Origin: Benincasa hispida
Taxonomy: Eukaryota > Streptophyta > Magnoliopsida > Cucurbitales > Cucurbitaceae
Assembly: GCF_009727055.1 (NCBI RefSeq)
Contig: NC_052356.1
Coordinates: 2,868,524 to 2,932,523, forward strand
DNA: 64,000 nucleotides
Direction: 5' to 3'
In this document: in pieces, positions 56,593-64,000 of the stretch
Layout: every line of letters begins with the position of its first letter
How positions within the stretch are numbered: position 1 is the stretch's first letter
Notes under the pieces: generated by a model
Seen by the model: the letters and a program-made list of their open reading frames with translations, nothing else
The model's database searches: none
Told to the model about the DNA's origin: nothing
Program-made: the position numbers and the translations under genes

Positions 56593-58220
56593 AGGATTGT
56601 TTGGGGCTAAGGGTTGAGATAGGATATCTGAAGTTTATATGTCTGCGGAGTTCATATATATGTGGAGTTCATATGTATGTGTTTGAGGTGCTGACTTATT
56701 TGGTCTGAGTTCATATGTCTGTGTTTGGGGTGCAATGGGTATCTAATACAGTTGTTTGAAACTTTTTTATTCAATAATATGCTTTTATGTTTACAACAAT
56801 TTTTTTGTTTTAAAACTTTTTTATTCAATAATTCTACCCATCTTTGTTTGAATAAAATATGGATTGCAATTTTTTTCTTTTAAATTTTAAATTTTTTCTT
56901 TCTTTCTTTTCTTTTCTTTTCTTTTTTGGGTAATGAACAATAATTAACCTATTACATTTCTTGTAGAAATATGTTTAAATAAAATGAGAAACCAAAGCGA
57001 AATTAAAAATTTTGATTCTAGCTATTTTTTCTCCATGAATTTCATTATTATCTTCTTCTTTTTCTTCTTCTTCCTACCGTCGCTCTATATTTTTACTATG
57101 TCATGAATTTTTTTTAATTAAATTTTCCTCATCATCGTAACAACCAATGGAATGTCACCACATTTCTTCAAAAATTTCACATTTATTTCCTCTAAATTTG
57201 GAGGATCATCAGAGAACAAATCTATATTTTTCACTAATTTTTGTTGAAAATTGTTCAACGAAATTTTTTTTCATTTTATGGGTTTTTTTGTTATATGTTA
57301 CATACTTTTTAACAACATAAATACTTTTCATCTAAATAATTTTAACACTCATTTGATATGTGAATTCAATTAAATAATTTTTTTTTCACAAATTTTTACG
57401 TATAAATATTGCACTTAATGTAGATAAAATAATATTTTTTATATAACCAACAACCTTACAACATACTTTAACAGTCATTAGCCTTATAGTATTCGGAAGT
57501 AGTTGTCGAAGTTGATTATCAAAGATGATTTTTTTCTGAAGTTTGTAGTCGGAGTTGGTTGTTGGAGCATGAAATTAGTTGAAGTTGATCATCGAAGATG
57601 ATTTTCGCTCGAGATTGTAGTTGGAGGTAACTGTCGGAGTCCAAAGTTAGTCACATGAAGGTGGTATTAGAGTTAGTTGTTGGAATTTGTCATCGAAGGT
57701 AGTTGTCAAAGCCCTGAGTTGGTTGTCAGAGTTGCTCTCTCAAAGGTGATCATTGAAGGTGATTTTCATCGGAGTTTGTAGTTGGAGTTGGTCATCGGAT
57801 TTTGTTGTCGGAGCCAATTGGTTGTCGGAGTTGGGTCATCGGAGGTGGTTGTCGGAGTCTGGATTTCTTCGTCGGAATTGTCATCGGAGGTGGTTGTCGA
57901 AGTCCGGAGTNGTCATCGGAGGTGGTTGTCGGAGTCTGGATTTCTTCGTCGGAATTGTCATCGGAGGTGGTTGTCGAAGTCCGGAGTTGGTCGTCAAAGT
58001 TTTCATCAGAGGTGGTTGTGGGAGCCCAGAGTTAGTTCTCGGAGTGTGACAGTGGTCAATGAGTAGAGCCATTGAAAACATGGGAAGAAGGGAGAGTTGG
58101 GTTGAGTTGGTAAAATATACCCACTCAACTCCACCAATATTTAAAGTTGGTGGGTCAAGCAATGAGTTAGTATATTATACCAACTCAACTCAACTCATGT
58201 TGGTGAGCCAAACACCCCCT
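56593..58220. mobile_element. PIF/Harbinger-like non-autonomous element
   Basis: It begins AGGATTGTTTGG and ends CCAAACACCCCCT (inverted: AGGGGGTGTTTGG). TAA flanks both ends (56590-56592 and 58221-58223), the 3-bp duplication of Harbinger elements. It is 1628 bp with no transposase and contains the minisatellite at 57495-58040. A 3-bp flank is weak evidence by itself. Confidence 0.55.
57495..58040 (+). repeat. GTTGTCGGAGTTGGTCATCGG minisatellite
   Basis: Variants of GTTGTCGGAG, GTCATCGGAGGTGG and TTCTTCGTCGGAATTG are repeated with a period near 21-27 bp, drifting more at the left. It holds the single N at 57911 within a perfect 76-bp duplication. Open frames through it are by-products of the repeat. 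Confidence 0.75.
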
Positions 58221-58689
58221 TAAATTTCAACCCATTTTATCTTGTATAGTGAATTGTGTTATACTCATGTTCTGCCTTTGTATCAAAGTACACTTTTAAG
58301 AGATTAAGCAATTGATCTTATATTTTTATAGTTAATTTAGACTAAGATAATTAAGTTCACAGCCGTTTCTAATTATCCTATAGTCAATCATCTTATGTCT
58401 AGCGTCAATGTTATACTTCTAGACTCTTTTTCTTTATTGATTTTATGGCCTCCCTTATTATCCTCACCATTCAATATTGAGTTCTAGCTTTTTAGGCTAA
58501 TATAGTCTTTATATACTTAAACTTAATAATGAGCATGAAAATTAATAAAAAATTCATTTTTATTTAAACATTTATGATAAAAATTTATTAAAATACACTT
58601 GAAAAGTTATTTTGAATGGTTGCCAAACACTCAAATTTCTTCGAAAATGACTTATCTAAATTAGATCTTTGAAAATGTATTCCTACTCA

Positions 58690-60031
58690 CACTACAAGAA
58701 AAATGAGTTCTCCCGACGCCTAAATCGATCGTTGGGAGTTTGGTTGTCGGGAGAAAGGGTGTCTCCTGACGCCGTAAATAACCGTCGTTAGTTTCGATGC
58801 CTGTTTTATTCGTACGCCATACTTTAACCTTGGAACTACCGACGGATCTCCCGATGCCCGTGGGGCGGCGTCGGGAGATGGGATCTAGTAAAAACCAAAT
58901 CCCTTCTTCTTCATTTTCTCCATTCTCCCCATTTTCAACCCTAACCCGCCGCCGCCGAAGCCCTATCCCCCCGCCGCCTTCCCTCCTTCAAACACCCGCT
59001 GGTAATCTTCCCATTTTATTTTCTCTTATTTTGTATATTAATTAAATCATTATTTTTCAATTTATGCAATTTTTTGTGGATTGAGTTGTTATTGTGGATT
59101 GTGGATTAATTTATGGATTGAGTTGTTAATTGGATTGTGGATGTTTCAATTTATGCAATTTTTTGTGGATTGTGGATTAATTTATAGCATGTTATTGTGG
59201 ATTGAGTTGTTTTTGTGGATTGTGGATGTTTCAATTTATACAATTTTTTGTGGATTGTGGATTAATTTATAACATGTTATTGTAGATTGAATTGTTGTTG
59301 TGGATTGTGGATGTTTCAATTTATGCAATTTTTTGGAGTATGAATGTTATTGTGGATTTTTTTTTTAATTAGCATTGTTTTTTTTATTTATGTCATGGAT
59401 TGTGGATGTTTCAACTTACCTAATTTTTTGGATTATATATGGATGTTATAATTTACTTAATTTTTGACTTAGTAATTTTAGGATATTGTAAAATTTTTTA
59501 TTTATTTTAGGATATTGTAATTTTTTTATTTATTTGTTATAGTATGAACGTCATTTTCGTTGTTTTATTTATTATGTGAATCTTTATTTGGTTAATTATG
59601 TTTTACAGGTTATTCAGATAAAATTTTAAAAAATTACAAACTATAAATTAAAAATATTTGATAGACAATTTTCAACTAATGAAGGAACTCCCCAAGCATA
59701 TATTACTGCGTCGACGCATCAAATAAACCATCGGGAGTTCCGGAACTCCAGGCGCATAAAACAACCGTCGGGAGTTAGGAAACTCCCGACACATAGAAAA
59801 CGGCGTTGGGAGTTCCCCGACTAACTCCAGACGTCGTTTTTTTCATGCGTCGGGAGTTTCTCGACTAACTCCTGACACCATTTTTTCATGCGTCAAGAGT
59901 TCCTCTCCCGATGGGTTTTTCCCGACCAAACTCCCGACAACTCATTATTCGTCGGGAGAGCCTCTCCCGACGCATTTTCCACTCTTTCCCGATGAATTGT
60001 GATGTCAGGAGAAGTTAGATTTCTTGTAGTA
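58690..60031. mobile_element. Non-autonomous CACTA element
   Basis: It starts CACTACAAGAAAAATG and ends ATTTCTTGTAGTA, with TCA duplicated on both sides (58687-58689 and 60032-60034), the 3-bp duplication of CACTA (En/Spm) elements. The last base is A instead of G. Both subterminal regions are full of CTCCCGACG words in both orientations, as is usual for transposase-binding subterminal repeats. It is 1342 bp with no transposase. A GC-rich coding-like stretch at 58797-59005 may be captured sequence. Confidence 0.88.
59057..59345 (+). repeat. Tandem repeat inside the CACTA element
   Basis: About three units of ~105 bp made of TTTCAATTTATGCAATTTTT, GTGGATTGTGGATTAATTTA and ATTGTGGATTGAGTTG. Confidence 0.75.
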
Positions 60032-60034
60032 TCA

Positions 60035-61084
60035 ATTAATCTTTCATCACCTAGTCGCACATAATGTGGTGGATAAAACCTAACTTCTTATTTTTATTGG
60101 GTTTCTCTCCTTTCTAAAAAACAAGGAACATATTCCCTTTCATTTGCATCAAAGTTCATACAAGAAAATAAGTCGTGTGACCGTTATAGTTTTATATCTG
60201 AGAGCTTGTCATTTTATAACGATTAGGTATATAGAGAAACCTAAAATTTGAGTAAAGTTCATATAAAGTGGTTTAGAGTTATTTAGTCACATTGATCATC
60301 GCTCATGATCTCTTTTGATATATTACAATTTTTTTGTTTATGTATTCACAATCAGATTACAAAAAACTAACTATCGACCGGTGGATAGACACTTGAAATG
60401 ATCTTCTCTTTTCTAAAATATTTCCATTTCAAAATGAATGCTTACTAGGTAGGTTCCATTAGATCGAATTACTCTTGACCATCGGTGACCTCCCTAAGAC
60501 ATCTAACATTGAAGTGAAACTTCAAAAAATTTAGCTAAAAGGTTATAAATATACTTGTAGAAATTTCTTAATCTCATATATTCCTTTAAGTTTAAGACCT
60601 ATCATTCAAGGTATGAAATCTAGGAAAAACATAAAAAACACCCACAGAAACCAACCTAATTGCTACTTAACTGCACAGATCACAACAATTACGAATTTTA
60701 ATTTGCACTTAGTAGAATGAACAAAACAAATTTAATTAAGTTGTCAATTCAATTAACTTAGCATGCTTTTGATTAAACAAAAGGTTAGTTTTTAAAAGAA
60801 GCTACTTTTACGTCTCTAATCTCACTTACTTGTCATGTTTAATGTATTTATATGTTTATATTCGTAGGAACTTGAGCAAAAGACTCAATGTAATTTTGTG
60901 AGAATTCTCTTGGTTGGACTCAATGTTTTTTTTAATTTTCTTTCTTTGTGAATTATCTCAATTTATTTAGATATACGTTTATGTATGAATTGACTCTCCC
61001 TCCATTGTTGTATGTCTTAGCTAAGGATTGGCTTGCACTTTCTTATTTATTCGTATAGTTTAAATCTCAGGCGGCAAAGGTTGA
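60035..61084. other. Intergenic stretch, no gene seen
   Basis: AT-rich, mixed sequence. No frame or repeat that I can name. Confidence 0.4.
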
Positions 61085-62717
61085 ATATGTAAGAATAAAC
61101 AACGTGCATACCGAAATAATTTGGATCTTAAGCACTCTAAATTTTATTAATTTTAAAGATAAAACATGCATGCAAATATTGAAATTAGGATTTGAATTAC
61201 AACCTTTGTAGCTCCAAATTGACCATCAATTCCGCTCCAATCTTCTCACGAACCGCCTGTGAACTATCACAAAGGTCTTTCCGACTATCTCTAGCCTTAG
61301 AACAGGATGGTGGGATTCGGTGAGTGACTAAATTAGTGATGAATTTATAATAGAAATTGAGGACTTAAATTCTAAAACTCTGTTAGAATCTCTAAGTTGT
61401 CAAGAAGAAATTGTTTTTCAATTAACTTGAAAATCACCATACATGCAATTAATGCAAAATTGAATTAACCAAATTTTGATACTTTAAAATGTACTCAATT
61501 TAGTGGGATAACTAGCATTTTGTGGAATCAATACTTTTGTCAAATGAATTATACACTAATTCACTAAGAGTTGGATTTTTTCACTAAAAATTATTTTTGG
61601 ATCTTTCCACTAAGTGAAGTCAACATTTGACTAATCAAATTTTAATTCAAAATTAATTCAAAACTAATTTTGGAATTTCCCACTTAGTGAATTCAACAAT
61701 TGACTTTGACCAACTTTGATAAATTCCATTTGATTCAAAATTAATTCAAATAATTAATTTTAAATTAAATTAATATCAAATAATTCATTCAACAATTTAA
61801 TTAATTTAATTTAATATTCAATGATTAAATCTAACCCTAATCCCGATGAATCCTTATTCATAGTTTTGATATTTAAATCTTATTTAAATATCTCCAACTC
61901 TCTCTTTATCATTCAATTGGGAATTGAATGATACGACATTAAATATATTGCATATATTTAATACTTATTCCCTAATTCGAATACGAACACTTCAAACTCA
62001 CTCGTCACACTGTTCTAAAGTTTAGTCTAAAATCTTTTAACCGAATTAACCAATATTTGTTAAATACCGGGACATTCCACTAAAGCCCAGTAGATGCACT
62101 TTCCTCTGATCAGTAAGTTGATCCTTCACAGGTTGTTCATATTTACAGTTGGGTCAAAATTACCATTTTTCTCTTGTAATACACTTTACACCTTAAGTCT
62201 CCACTGATCCACTAATGAACAATTGGTTTATGGTCCTACCAATAAACCGAGTCTCTCTTAGTCATAAAGAGTGTGGGACCTCTTATTCAAGACTAGGAGT
62301 CAGTACTTGAGAACAACTTATCTGCTAACCATGAAACTGGGTAGGAGTGAATTCAATCTTGTAGAACTATGTTCCTAGCTATCTACTCGGTCTTACCTTT
62401 AAAATGGGAGGCTTATTGAGCGGCGATGTTGAGCCACTCTCACCCATGTAGATCAAAGGATAATTCTGAATAAATAGGAGTTCATAGTTAGCTTAGGATT
62501 AAGATCGAGTTACCTTAGGTCATTAAAATGAAACTGTCAATTTTAATAGTAAACGACATCATAAAGAAAAGTGACTATTTCACGACTCGTTCTCATGAAA
62601 ACATCTTTTGCATAGGATGCCCCCGCTCGCATGTCTCTAAATGAACAATTCAGGATCACATCGTTTGTCTTAAATACAAAATGCGCCGCATCTATAGTGT
62701 TTCCAGGATAAGGTACT
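61085..62717 (-). repeat. 5'-truncated LTR of a Copia element (minus), related to the nested family
   Basis: On the minus strand it begins at GTACCTTATCCTGG (62717), which lies ~200 bp inside the LTR of the nest, and continues with the same landmarks (TGCGAGCGGGGGCATCCTAT, then GAGAGTGGCTCAACATCG, then a TGAACAAT stretch). The 3' end near 61085 is not exact. Confidence 0.7.
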
Positions 62718-63775
62718 GTTGCGCTTTTAGATGCGATTGACATAAACAACACTGGAGTATCTATGCGTTAAACTATTTATGCGCCAAGTTATAGTAAATC
62801 ATGGAGGTAAAGAGTTGTTTTCTAATTGATTTAGGAGTCCACTCTTAACCAATCTCCCAATCCTATTGAGATTTACGTGGCCAAGTCTTAAGTGCCAAAG
62901 ATAAGCATTAGGAGAAATTTTTCGCCTCTTATTTTAAGTTTCAACTATTTTAATCATCTTTATGTTCAAAACAGTTTTTGCCTCAGTTGGTTTTCACACA
63001 TATAGGTTGTTTTCTAGTTTTGCAGAACACATTTTAATAATCTTTCGAAATAATGAACACTTCATTAACTTCAAAAGAAACTTTATATTTTTGTTCTAGC
63101 AAACTTAAGATTGATATTAAATTCCTCCTCATGGCAGGAACGTACAATACATTTTTAAGTAAAATGAATCTATCTTCAACAAACAACTTCATATCTCTCA
63201 CTGTTTTAGCTAAGACAACCTCTCTGGTCCCAACTTTAAAGTTGTCTCACCTTTTGTAAGTTGTCTCCAGGAACCAGTTTCCTGAGCGAAAGTGCAAATA
63301 TGATTAGCGGCCCTGAATCTAATATCCAGGTTAATTTATCATTTTTCATTAAACATGTTTCAAGAACGAGTAAATCATATTTGCTTTGTTGTGCTTTCTC
63401 AGTTTTCTCATCTATGTCAGTATTATTTACTTTCAACATATCTAGAACATGTTTTCTAATAGAGGTTTTATCCTTTATATTGTAGTCATAAACATTATCG
63501 AGAATATCGTTCCTGACAGATTGACCAAACAACGTTTGTAACAAATCCATGATCTCTTTAGCGGAAACCATGTTCTCGAATTTCTTAGCTAGTGTATCGG
63601 ATATGGTTGCTAAGATATGGATTCGGGCCTTATAATTTGTCTTAATCCAACTGTTATAAGCATTCCAAATATTTTGGTTGAGCTGGGAGTTAGAGGACAT
63701 TCCTCCGTTAAAATAAACTTTGAACCATTATTTGCTAGTATTGCGTTGATATTCGATTTTTATGTTGAATAATTA
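62718..63775 (-). pseudogene. Copia gag, protease and pre-integrase remnant
   Basis: From ATG at 63700 the gag frame has the typical KEIMDLLQTLFGQ and TSIRKHVLDMLKV blocks. The zinc knuckle and C-terminal gag are deleted. The frame then reaches KYDLLVLETCL and the protease site WILDSG, followed by a frame breakdown at 63236. A GAG-pre-integrase piece (LWHLRLGHVNLNRIGRLVKS) lies at 62908-62803. Integrase, reverse transcriptase and RNase H are absent: the coding part joins LTR sequence near 62718. This element links the long LTR family to Copia. Confidence 0.82.
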
Positions 63776-64000
63776 TGACCATTAAACTTATCTTAAGAGA
63801 GTATTTGTATAGAAGAGTTCGACATATTGAAAATATAAACAATTTCTATTAGGAAATTACTTTTAAGCCCAATCAAAATTTTAGCAAAACTAAAAACAAA
63901 GAAAAGAAAAGATAGGACCCACCATTTGCTACTTTACCAATTTCAACACCATTTTTGTCTTTTCTTTTTCCTTCTTCTTCCTCCATTCCTCCCACGATTT
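63776..64000. other. 5' region of the minus-strand Copia remnant or flank
   Basis: No feature fixed. The last 60 bp are a CT-rich stretch of the CTTTTTCCTTCTTCTTCCTC type that runs off the window. Confidence 0.35.

Noticed and set aside
57753..58162. Four overlapping frames on both strands in the minisatellite
   Set aside because: Several frames are open only because the repeat period avoids stops, and they cross the N at 57911 with its suspect duplication.

Overview
This is nuclear DNA of a flowering plant, almost certainly a eudicot. The genes carry canonical GT-AG introns, one is a TIR-NBS-LRR gene (a class absent from grasses), and most of the rest is AT-rich sequence full of plant transposons. 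Several repeat families resemble ones I associate with cucurbits; that is an impression, not a test. There is no bacterial or organellar content, and I see no CRISPR array, tRNA or rRNA gene.

Three real gene loci stand out. (1) 9872-15356 (+): eight in-frame exons for the C-terminal part (327 aa) of anaphase-promoting complex subunit 4; the N-terminal exons are not in the window. (2) 23559-29401 (-): a complete-looking TIR-NB-ARC-LRR-C-JID resistance gene broken by several frameshifts and stops, read here as a pseudogene. (3) 40459-49203 (-): a subtilisin-like serine protease of ten exons and 784 aa, intact, with all catalytic residues, spread over 8.7 kb because its introns are loaded with small transposons.

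Layout: 1-4227 a degenerate short-LTR Copia element; 4566-8630 a pair of inverted arms enclosing an ORF1-like fragment and a 5'-truncated LINE; 9872-15356 APC4; 16877-21440 hAT-type elements and a large field of palindromic CTATCAGTGATAG-type repeats; 23-29.4 kb the TNL pseudogene; 29.5-31.4 kb MITEs and a ~50-bp degenerate minisatellite; 31882-39288 a nest of long LTRs, three copies of one family inserted into each other in alternating orientation, plus a Gypsy-type solo LTR; 39.5-40 kb the minisatellite again; 40.5-49.2 kb the subtilase; 49.3-56.6 kb mostly repeats; 56593-58220 a Harbinger-like element carrying a minisatellite; 58690-60031 a non-autonomous CACTA element with clean ends; 61.1-63.8 kb a deleted Copia element on the minus strand whose LTR belongs to the nested family.

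The genes do not form a pathway: a cell-cycle ubiquitin-ligase subunit, an immune receptor relic and a secreted protease lie among transposons. Three assembly marks are visible: single Ns at 19391 and 57911, each flanked by a perfect direct duplication, and a 21-N gap at 45783-45803 inside a subtilase intron. The most notable structures are the self-nested LTR stack with a readable insertion order, the palindromic repeat family in bounded foldback and unbounded array forms, and the 5'-less but otherwise intact APC4 locus.
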